Positions 1 to 7,285 of a stretch of 64,000 bases of DNA are shown here, piece after piece. Position 1 is the first letter of the stretch. Each line of letters begins with the position of its first letter. Both the position numbers and the translations under genes were made by a program. The notes beneath the pieces are model-generated. The model searched no databases and was not told the DNA's origin. It worked only from the letters and a program-made list of their open reading frames with translations. The DNA comes from Fidelibacterota bacterium (GTDB taxonomy: Bacteria; Fidelibacterota; UBA8477; JABMPR01), in NCBI GenBank assembly GCA_016784025.1, contig JADHVL010000014.1, forward strand, positions 1 to 64,000, read 5' to 3'.

Positions 1-720
1 TATAGATTTGTAATCCTTACCGTTGTCTGTATAGGCACTAATCGGAGTTCCATATTTCTTGATTGCATGGAGGAGAGAGAGCATAATAGTATCCTGGCTG
101 GGCTTCAATGTGACCACCCATCCAAGAGCTTTTCGGCTATGGCCATCCATCCACCAGGTGACCCAGGGACGGACCTCTTTGCCATTTACATTCACAAAGA
201 AATTGAGCATGACATGATCAGAAAAAATTACTTCCATTGGCTTGACCAGGTTCCAGTCCCGCATGTGATGTGGCATAGAGTCAGCAAAAGCCTTTGAGCC
301 TTTTCGATAGAGTGTTTTTACAGGTTCTGGTATGCGTTTGAATTCACGATTAAAGGTGGTGTAGCTCACAGGCTGCTCAGCCAGGGATGCACAGAATACC
401 ATGTACTCCTCACGGTAGATTGACATCATCTTTGGTTTGTGCTGGGTGAGAGCTGTTTTATAGAGAAACATCCTGTGAGACTTGCTCATCTTAGACTTGC
501 CACCACGACGCTTTCCTGCCTGGTCAGCCAGGCCTGCAACACCATATTGGGCAAAGGCTTTATTCCAGCGTGATACAGTTGCTGCTTTTAGCCCCAGATT
601 TTGTTGTGCTTGGGCTGCTGTAAAGCCATCATTTCTGAGTGCTGTGAGCTGGCTTAAAAGGTCTGCTCTGTGATAGGCCACTTGCCGTTGGCGGTCATCC
701 AGATCTGCGATGGAAATCAA
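1..720 (-). CDS. Mu-type DDE transposase, N-terminal part (partial, runs off window); TTG start
   Basis: Open frame not in the ORF track: LISIADLDDRQRQVAYHRADLLSQLTALRNDGFTAAQAQQNLGLKAATVSRWNKAF...EVIFSDHVMLNFFVNVNGKEVRPWVTWWMDGHSRKALGWVV...YTDNGKDYKSI. HTH plus rve-type SDH and TDNG acidic residues. AGGAGGT Shine-Dalgarno upstream of the TTG at 720, which overlaps the upstream stop. Confidence 0.85.
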   Translation of the reverse strand, partial: MISIADLDDRQRQVAYHRADLLSQLTALRNDGFTAAQAQQNLGLKAATVSRWNKAFAQYGVAGLADQAGKRRGGKSKMSKSHRMFLYKTALTQHKPKMMSIYREEYMVFCASLAEQPVSYTTFNREFKRIPEPVKTLYRKGSKAFADSMPHHMRDWNLVKPMEVIFSDHVMLNFFVNVNGKEVRPWVTWWMDGHSRKALGWVVTLKPSQDTIMLSLLHAIKKYGTPISAYTDNGKDYKSI

Positions 721-1013
721 GCTGGAACCTCCTCTAAGATCACCACATCTGAATTGTCCCCACCATGAAGGCGAAGCATGATCTGGTTGGAGGCTGAGAG
801 ATAGTCTGGCAAAAAGGCATCTGTGACGCTCTTGGGAACTCTGGCCAGGATCTGTTCAGTGGTATAGTTCTCACGCACAAATTTCACGACATCTGTACGG
901 ATAGGGTCCGGGGTTGCATTTTCTGCTATATGATGGAATCGGGGCATGATCTTACTCCTTGCTTGTTGAGACTCTTCTTCCATTTCCTTTATTTTCGCCA
1001 TGTTCATTCCCAT
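717..1013 (-). CDS. Small phage early protein, unknown function
   Basis: 98-aa ORF in the leftward early operon, stop overlapping the transposase start. Confidence 0.6.
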   Translation of the reverse strand: MGMNMAKIKEMEEESQQARSKIMPRFHHIAENATPDPIRTDVVKFVRENYTTEQILARVPKSVTDAFLPDYLSASNQIMLRLHGGDNSDVVILEEVPA

Positions 1014-1016
1014 TAG

Positions 1017-1433
1017 TCAGCTCACTTCGGTTAAATCAGGAATTTCCAGCTCATCTTCTATTAGATCGAATGCTGGCATATAGTTTGGCCACTCATTCAG
1101 AATGCGCTGCCAATCCCAATCCATTGTGCGAGGATCTACACCCAGGGCATAAATGTGCATTCTGCGAGTCTTACCATGTTCATACTCATGATCCTTATCG
1201 ATGATAGGCCAGCCCATTTCCCTTAATTCACGGACTCGACGACCTGCACTATCACCTCCAGTGAACGGACCTCGTAGCATGAACAATGGAGTCCATCCGC
1301 CAGATATCCACACACCATCTTGAGTAAAGGTTGCGATGTTTAACCTGGCATTTGTCTTTCTACCTGTATAGAGATGATAGAGGACTTTCTGGCGCTTGTT
1401 CTTAAACTCTAGATTTCCGTCGGGTGTTCTCAT
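1017..1433 (-). CDS. Phage early protein, possible winged-helix DNA-binding protein
   Basis: 138-aa ORF, overlaps the upstream gene by 4 nt; basic N-terminus and a 'GRRVRELREMGWPI' wHTH-like segment. Confidence 0.55.
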   Translation of the reverse strand: MRTPDGNLEFKNKRQKVLYHLYTGRKTNARLNIATFTQDGVWISGGWTPLFMLRGPFTGGDSAGRRVRELREMGWPIIDKDHEYEHGKTRRMHIYALGVDPRTMDWDWQRILNEWPNYMPAFDLIEDELEIPDLTEVS

Positions 1434-1630
1434 TTTGGATACTCCGTAGTTTGTGGTTTACCATCTTGTCCCATGACTTGCCAGCCAACGGCTAGTTCAT
1501 GATCGAAATGCTTTTGCAGGTTTGCCCTCGAGCGCCTTGCGGACGACTCACTTTTCACTGGATCTGTGAATTTGGTTTTGTCCATTATTCGATAGACAAA
1601 GAACAGTCGATTGGGCTTCTTCAATCTCAT
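1430..1630 (-). CDS. Small phage early protein, unknown
   Basis: 66-aa ORF with 4-nt overlaps on both sides in the operon. Confidence 0.5.
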   Translation of the reverse strand: MRLKKPNRLFFVYRIMDKTKFTDPVKSESSARRSRANLQKHFDHELAVGWQVMGQDGKPQTTEYPK

Positions 1631-2478
1631 TTGATTCCCAGATCACTTGCCTTATCGATAAGCTTTTGAAAGCGGAGTTTCTCAGCCAGAATAGCCAGAT
1701 CATCACCGCTGAAATCAGCCTCTGATAGTGTTTTGAAATAGACCTCCATCTGATCATTGATTTTGCGTATACCAAGCGCTTGTTCATCTGGCTTTTTGGA
1801 GGCGAGGAGCGTTTTAACTTTTGTTTGCAGGATCTCATTTTTTTCGTTCAGTTGGATCATCCGATCCTCAACCAGTTCATAGTGCTTCTTCGCTTGATCG
1901 CGCTCATCGATGATCTCTACCTTTGTCTTGGTTTCTGATTCATCGAGCTTGTCCTGGAGGGTGATTGTGTGGGCTGTCAATCTCTTGAAAACCTCTGCGA
2001 CTTTGTCAGCACTTTGCGCCGGTGATCCAGCTAATGCATCATCGAGTTGTTCCCGGAGGTCTGTGGGTAGAGCCTTAATCTGTCGCTGAAGGGTAACTGG
2101 AACGCCAAGCTGTTCAAACATATGGAGCAGTTGAGGACCAATAGAATTGAGGTGTGTGATCTTGTTTCTGATAGTCCCGTAAACCAATCCACATTCTACT
2201 TCTACAAATTCCTTGAACGAATCTGCGCTTGCTGTCAGATGAGGATTAGACTTGGACCGATAAGCCTGTTGGACCTTGGATAATTCAATAATGAGGGTCG
2301 CTTCGCTGATTTGGTTTATGCGTTTCTGATGTTTGATTGCACCAATCAGTTCTTCTGATGAAGAGATCGCAATATTTTGCACCGTGGGTGCATTCTCAGA
2401 ATTAGTCAATTCAATATTATCAATGACTTGTGGATTTGAGTTTGCACCCGTGGGTGCATTTCCCTTTGATTTGCTCAT
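1627..2478 (-). CDS. Phage early protein with HTH-like N-terminal half and coiled-coil C-terminal half (possible ParB/DUF3102-like)
   Basis: 283 aa; 'SFKEFVEVECGLVYGTIRNKITHLNSI' followed by long charged helices; operon overlaps. Confidence 0.6.
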   Translation of the reverse strand: MSKSKGNAPTGANSNPQVIDNIELTNSENAPTVQNIAISSSEELIGAIKHQKRINQISEATLIIELSKVQQAYRSKSNPHLTASADSFKEFVEVECGLVYGTIRNKITHLNSIGPQLLHMFEQLGVPVTLQRQIKALPTDLREQLDDALAGSPAQSADKVAEVFKRLTAHTITLQDKLDESETKTKVEIIDERDQAKKHYELVEDRMIQLNEKNEILQTKVKTLLASKKPDEQALGIRKINDQMEVYFKTLSEADFSGDDLAILAEKLRFQKLIDKASDLGIK

Positions 2479-2930
2479 GATTTATCATCCAAAAAACTCA
2501 GCTGATTTCCATTTTCTATCCGCTTCTGGATACCAATGCTCGTTTGTGTTATTTCTGTAAGTTTGGAAACACACATATCCATTGTCTCTTGACTGGGTTT
2601 AGCGAAATGTTGAAGCATTGCTCCCACAGTATCATTTGCTAACTGCTGGTAGTTTGCAACCACTTCACTTTCCTCTTCCTTGTTCTTGGGTGTTCTGGGA
2701 ATTTTGATGGATAGACGACCCACTCTTTGGTTCAAAGCAATAAGGATATCATCCCTTCCTTGAAGCATTATGAGTGAAACAACTCGCTTGAGATTTTTGA
2801 CAGTCCCTGAGTCTTCAAGAGCCATCTTGTAGATTGAGTTCTCAGTTAATCCTTGTGTATCTGCAAGCTCAGGGATGTTGAGTTTTCCCTGGTGAATGGT
2901 TTTGTAAACAGCTGTTTGAATAGCATCCAT
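2475..2930 (-). CDS. Phage early regulatory protein, possibly CII-like
   Basis: 151 aa; 'LNIPELADTQGLTENSIYKMALEDSG' HTH-like; position just after the Ner-like gene. Confidence 0.55.
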   Translation of the reverse strand: MDAIQTAVYKTIHQGKLNIPELADTQGLTENSIYKMALEDSGTVKNLKRVVSLIMLQGRDDILIALNQRVGRLSIKIPRTPKNKEEESEVVANYQQLANDTVGAMLQHFAKPSQETMDMCVSKLTEITQTSIGIQKRIENGNQLSFLDDKS

Positions 2931-2998
2931 ACTAGTCCTTCCAAAAAATGTTAGTTTTTTTAATGGTTCTCGTGTTTAGCGGCTGGTAAATTGGTGGT

Positions 2999-3037
2999 GC
3001 AAGTCCCGGTCGCGTGGCAGCTAAACCGGGATCTTGC
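2999..3037. promoter_or_regulatory. Inverted repeat (12/13 bp arms) between Ner-like gene and next early gene
   Basis: GCAAGTCCCGGT - 14 nt - ACCGGGATCTTGC, one bulged base. Confidence 0.5.
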
Positions 3038-3062
3038 TTATTCAGAGGAGAATACTTTTGTC

Positions 3063-3275
3063 TCATACTTGTATAGGTAGGTTTTCGAGGAACGTCGTCA
3101 CACGCTGCGAGTTAGTAATTCTATGAATAACTTGAGACACAGACTGGGGTGCAATCCCCAGTGCTCGTGCTACTTCCGTGGGAGTGAGGCCATTTTTGAT
3201 TAGCAAAATCCTCATTTGTTCACGGTCGTATTCCTTGTCACCGGTGATTAACCGTGACTCAACTTTTGCTGGCAA
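3063..3275 (-). CDS. Ner-like / Cro-like HTH early regulator
   Basis: 70 aa with HTH 'MRILLIKNGLTPTEVARALGIAPQSVSQVIHR'; divergent from the repressor as in Mu. Confidence 0.8.
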   Translation of the reverse strand: MPAKVESRLITGDKEYDREQMRILLIKNGLTPTEVARALGIAPQSVSQVIHRITNSQRVTTFLENLPIQV

Positions 3276-3365
3276 AGCAGCCCTCCAGATAGCATAGGTT
3301 TTTGAATGAATTCTTTTGATAGGGGTAGAGACGATTAAAATTATTAGCCTTCATATGCAGTTAAT

Positions 3366-3414
3366 ATATGTCGGTAAGCGACATATCCAAATGAATATAG
3401 TCGGTATATGACAT
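3366..3414. promoter_or_regulatory. Paired repressor operator candidates in the divergent switch
   Basis: ATATGTCG-GTAAG-CGACATAT (perfect 8-bp arms, 3366-3386) and related TATAGTCGGTATATGACAT (3396-3414), which overlaps the repressor ATG. Confidence 0.65.
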
Positions 3415-3782
3415 TTACTATCAAAGAGATCCGTTCTGCTCTGCATGCTACCCAGGCTGAGTTTGCAGAAGAACTAGGAATTAGCAGAGTATCTCTAAGT
3501 GATTATGAGAATGGCAAAACTGAGGTTCCTCTGTACATACAGAAAGCTGTCGATGCCCTGTATGTTTTGGACGATGATGGTCTTCCTGTGTTCGTTGATC
3601 CCAGTATCAAAAAGGAGGCTGAGCTCGAAATAATTCGATTGAGGAAAGAGATTGAAGCTCTTAAAAATGATAATGAAGACCTGAGATTAGAGGTAAAAAA
3701 AATGGATGACCTACTCGAAATGGCTTCAAAACGCCGTAGCCGCGGTAACAGAGATCCTCTTCCTGGAATAGAAGGAGCTTGA
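3408..3782 (+). CDS. XRE-family phage repressor with C-terminal coiled coil
   Basis: HTH_3 'IRSALHATQAEFAEELGISRVSLSDYENGKTEVP'. Confidence 0.85.
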   Translation: MTFTIKEIRSALHATQAEFAEELGISRVSLSDYENGKTEVPLYIQKAVDALYVLDDDGLPVFVDPSIKKEAELEIIRLRKEIEALKNDNEDLRLEVKKMDDLLEMASKRRSRGNRDPLPGIEGA

Positions 3783-3883
3783 TAGTTATTCCGACCTGTT
3801 AGGTTTTTTAGGGTGGAATCGTATTTGTTTATACGTATAATTAGATAAATGTTTCAATAACCGCATATAGATTGGAGGGGGGA

Positions 3884-4402
3884 ATGATCCGATTATTAGT
3901 TATAGTGTTATTTTTAGGCTCTGTGCTGGCTGAGGATGTCTATCTGAAGAACGGTGGATATTTTAAGAATATTCAGATATTCAAAGAGGTAGATAAGGGA
4001 ATTGTTCTGGTCTATGGTGAGGAGCATATCCAGGTGTTAGCCAAGAATTTGGAACGCATTGACAGAACACCATATAACCCCAACATCCTATCCTCCACCA
4101 ACACATCAAATAAATTCGGCGAGGTGAAAGTAAGTAATCGAACCAGTACAGAGGGTCAGGGAACAGGATTCAGCTTCAATAAGAGCATGATTCCTATTGC
4201 CCTTCTGTCCTTCTATTGGTCATTTCAAAATTTCTCAGCATTAAGTGATTTAGATGGATTACCTGGATTTGAAAATCTACAAGATGATCTTCGGCGAGAT
4301 GGATTTGCTTTTCTCGCAATTGGAGCAGTGACTGTTGGATTGAGTCTTGAGTTTGAAAGCATCGATGTACCTCCAGATTCATTGAGCGTTAAAAGCAATT
4401 GA
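3884..4402 (+). CDS. Signal-peptide-bearing accessory protein, unknown
   Basis: ORF track starts at TTG 3872; ATG at 3884 preceded by GGAGGGGGG is the better start; MIRLLVIVLFLGSVLAEDVYL signal peptide. Confidence 0.65.
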   Translation: MIRLLVIVLFLGSVLAEDVYLKNGGYFKNIQIFKEVDKGIVLVYGEEHIQVLAKNLERIDRTPYNPNILSSTNTSNKFGEVKVSNRTSTEGQGTGFSFNKSMIPIALLSFYWSFQNFSALSDLDGLPGFENLQDDLRRDGFAFLAIGAVTVGLSLEFESIDVPPDSLSVKSN

Positions 4403-4421
4403 GATAGGAAGGATTAGATCT

Positions 4422-4760
4422 TTGTGGCCAACTGTAAAAACCCATGATGTAGACGGGAACGAAATCCCACTCGAAGAGCAGCTCAAAGAAGCTGAGTCCA
4501 TGGCCACACCAATTGATTTTGAGGGTCTGATATCAGAAGATATCCTTGAGAGGGAAGGGTCCTGGTACCGAATATTGGACTCTGATCAATTCCCTAAACA
4601 CGCGAATGCAAAGATTTGTGCATTCGCTGAAGGTGGCCTAGTCCAGTTTGGGGAGGTCACAGAGCAAAACCACCTCCTGGTGGAGATGTTGAGAAAGCGG
4701 CTAGATGCTCAGAAAGAGATCCAGCGGATTGAAGTAGCTAGGTTGAGACATAAAAGCTGA
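4422..4760 (+). CDS. Hypothetical accessory protein (TTG start)
   Basis: 112-aa ORF, AGGAAGGA upstream, same direction as neighbours. Confidence 0.5.
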   Translation: MWPTVKTHDVDGNEIPLEEQLKEAESMATPIDFEGLISEDILEREGSWYRILDSDQFPKHANAKICAFAEGGLVQFGEVTEQNHLLVEMLRKRLDAQKEIQRIEVARLRHKS

Positions 4761-4795
4761 AGTATTTAATATATTAATAAAAGATCGAGGAAAAT

Positions 4796-5518
4796 ATGAA
4801 AGACCCATGCTCAAAAATTAGAAAAAAATCACGCTTCATTGTGGAGTTAAGGTACGAGGCTATACCAGATATTTTTGACAAAGAGGGCAAAATTATCAGC
4901 GATATAAATCCAAAGGTGAGGAATTTCTTACCTCACTGGAACACTAAAGTTGGGATGGTAAAGTTCATCGAATTGCCTGAACCAAATAACAAACATGAGT
5001 TTGCTATTGCTCATAACCGGACCTTGATTGCGTTTGAAGATCTTGGGTCGGTCTCTGATTTTCTTAGTAAGGTCGATAAATACTTATCATATATGTACTC
5101 TCATATTGGCGAAGCAGTGAACAACATTGCACGATGTGGCGTCAGGTTTATTGAAGTAATGGATATGCCCAAGGTAAAGGGCATCAAAAAGGTGAACGAA
5201 CGCATTTTCGAATCTTTTTTCAAACTTCCCAGCGGGATTCCTATCAAACCAAAAGATGTTATGCAAAAAATTGATCATGAGGACGGACATGTACTACTTG
5301 GTCCTACCACAAGCGAAGAAAAGTGGGCCATCGATTCCTTTAGGGATTCGAATCATATGCCATTCAAGTATGGGGTTGGGCTGGATATCGACTCTTACAA
5401 ATCAGATACTCAAGTAAATAATATCGAAGAGTTAAGAGATCTCGTGCATAAGGTTTACGATCGCACAAAAGCAATTGAGGAATCTATATCAAAAGAGTTA
5501 GGGCTGTATCGTGACTAA
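4796..5518 (+). CDS. TIGR04255-like family protein
   Basis: 240 aa; layout resembles TIGR04255: 'GVRFIEVMDM', 'GVGLDIDSYKS', terminal 'VHKVYDRTKAIEESISKELG'; by-eye similarity only. Confidence 0.6.
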   Translation: MKDPCSKIRKKSRFIVELRYEAIPDIFDKEGKIISDINPKVRNFLPHWNTKVGMVKFIELPEPNNKHEFAIAHNRTLIAFEDLGSVSDFLSKVDKYLSYMYSHIGEAVNNIARCGVRFIEVMDMPKVKGIKKVNERIFESFFKLPSGIPIKPKDVMQKIDHEDGHVLLGPTTSEEKWAIDSFRDSNHMPFKYGVGLDIDSYKSDTQVNNIEELRDLVHKVYDRTKAIEESISKELGLYRD

Positions 5519-6086
5519 GAATTTCTACAATAAACCCAAAAAGTCTCAGAAGGGGGGTACAAATAGGAGGTCAGTTCAATATGGACCTACGGGTGGTGAT
5601 ACTGACCCACCAGAAACAGATCCTCAGTATTATGGGGGTGGCACAGCTCCATCATCAAACTCTAGTGACTCTGGGACTCCAATTGATGCTGGCACTGTGG
5701 CAGGTGCGAGCGGAACTAATGAACCAGCATGGAGAGATTTTATTGATCTAAGAATTGAGCGTGTCAGGTCAGAAATATTTGAAAAGCTCGGTGATATGAG
5801 TTGGGGTATTATTTGGAAAACACTAACTGTCAATCTTGTTATTATTGGAGTAATCTTTGGATTCATCTTAACCTATACTTCTGGAATTAAGAAGGAACTG
5901 GATAACAATATTGATGAGGTTGAAGTAGTTGTCACCGATTCTCTTGCGGACCAGGCACTTCGGTTGTCTAGCCTGCATAACTCTGTAAATGACTTAAGGG
6001 CTCGAGTCTTGAATCATGCTGATGAAACAAGCCATCTGAAATTAGATGCAGCCGGGTCGCTAAAACGAAAGGCTGAAACGGAATAG
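5511..6086 (+). CDS. Single-pass membrane protein with Gly/Ser/Pro-rich N-terminus and coiled-coil C-terminus
   Basis: 191 aa; TM 'IIWKTLTVNLVIIGVIFGFILTYTSG'; GTG start overlaps the previous CDS by 8 nt. Confidence 0.65.
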   Translation: MTKNFYNKPKKSQKGGTNRRSVQYGPTGGDTDPPETDPQYYGGGTAPSSNSSDSGTPIDAGTVAGASGTNEPAWRDFIDLRIERVRSEIFEKLGDMSWGIIWKTLTVNLVIIGVIFGFILTYTSGIKKELDNNIDEVEVVVTDSLADQALRLSSLHNSVNDLRARVLNHADETSHLKLDAAGSLKRKAETE

Positions 6087-6104
6087 ACACACACTTCCAT
6101 TTAA

Positions 6105-6142
6105 AGTGCCAATTTGTGCCACCTTATGCCACCATGTGCCAT
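6105..6142. repeat. Four TGCCA iterons at exact 10-bp spacing; candidate transposase-binding sites / element end
   Basis: aGTGCCAat-ttGTGCCAcc-ttATGCCAcc-atGTGCCAtt; TGCC at 6107, 6117, 6127, 6137. Confidence 0.7.
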
Positions 6143-6589
6143 TTAATTTGAAAACCGTATGAACGTGATCGCGGCGCGCACGTCGGGTAATAACACCGGC
6201 TTAGGTGCCTTCTGGCTCTAGACCTGTTTCTTCCATTAGATCTGCCCCCCCCTATGTTGCTTCGTCTTTCAGCTTTCGGTTTGCCTGTTTGGTGACAAAT
6301 AGCGGATAAGGAACATCCAAATTAATGATAGATAACAGAGATGATTTTTTCTAAGTTCGACGACGATCATGATTTCGGGATCATCTTGAATTGAAACAGA
6401 GGTATTGAAAAAACAATTACTTGCTACCGGGGGTCGGCAATCCTGCTTAGGCAGGGAGGGAATTGCCAGCTTACTCCCCTTCGCTCACTTCTCATTTTTC
6501 TGCTTCGCAATTACGTTCAATCCAGGTGATACTCCGTTAGGGGAATCATGCGTGGGAAAAATATGGGATTAGCTGAGCAATACAGGTAA

Positions 6590-7009
6590 ATGAAGAATAG
6601 TGGCTATAGCCTTGTTGAGGTTGTGTTATCCGCCGTGCTACTTTCAGTAGTGGCTGTAGGATCATACCAGATTTATGATCGCATCAGCTGGGAAGCCGAT
6701 CAGGGCATGCGGGATCAACTCGCATGGACCAACATGGCCACGCGCATGGCCATTGCTGTGGATCTGGATTATTTCTCCATTCAAGATAGTATGCCCGAAT
6801 TTTCTGTTCCCATTACCCTGGATGGCATACAAGGCTACCGCACCACAACAGTTCGAGAAGTCGATGACCCCTTTGATGGTGTCGCACCCATGGATACTTC
6901 ACTGCCGGATTATCTCAAAGTGACCGTCATGTTTGCCTGGTTTGAGCCGGATAATATTAAAGACAGCCTGAGTGTAAGTATCTCTGAAGAACGTGGTTGG
7001 GCATATTAA
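6590..7009 (+). CDS. Prepilin-type N-terminal methylation domain protein (type II secretion/pilin-like)
   Basis: MKNSGYSLVEVVLSAVLLSVVAVGSYQIYDRI. Confidence 0.75.
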   Translation: MKNSGYSLVEVVLSAVLLSVVAVGSYQIYDRISWEADQGMRDQLAWTNMATRMAIAVDLDYFSIQDSMPEFSVPITLDGIQGYRTTTVREVDDPFDGVAPMDTSLPDYLKVTVMFAWFEPDNIKDSLSVSISEERGWAY

Positions 7010-7215
7010 AGAATAGACATACTGCACCACCCCCAAAAATAAATTCTAAATTTGCTAAAAAAAGAGGATGTCTCATAACAAGAGATGATCACTTTTTTTT
7101 AGCCACAGATTCACACGGATTTTTATAAGATTCAATTTTAAAAGTAATTTCTGAGTGTACTCAGCTTCATACCCAGATGCCCCCCCTATACCTCTATACC
7201 CCATTACTTATAATA

Positions 7216-7250
7216 AAAAAGAGGCCGCCCTTTTGGGACAGCCTCTTTTT
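7216..7250. terminator. Bidirectional intrinsic terminator
   Basis: AAAAAGAGGC...GCCTCTTTTT between convergent genes. Confidence 0.85.
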
Positions 7251-7285
7251 GATATATATCGGGACTAGCCCTTACAAAACAGGTC

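Larger units (their letters stand above)
1..6141. mobile_element. Mu-like (transposable) prophage, one end; continues off the left edge of the window
   Basis: DDE transposase at 1-720(-), small early genes on the same strand, Ner-like HTH, divergent XRE repressor, accessory genes, and an iteron cluster at 6105-6142. The right boundary is inferred from the iterons and not confirmed by a target-site duplication. Confidence 0.75.

Noticed and set aside
959-1204. 81-aa plus-strand ORF in the prophage early region
   Set aside because: Opposite to two tightly packed minus-strand operon genes; likely spurious
6548-6589. Short frame MRGKNMGLAEQYR* ending at the prepilin start, considered as a remnant of a gene interrupted by the prophage
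   Set aside because: An in-frame TGA lies at 6527 and no recognisable family remains; cannot be supported
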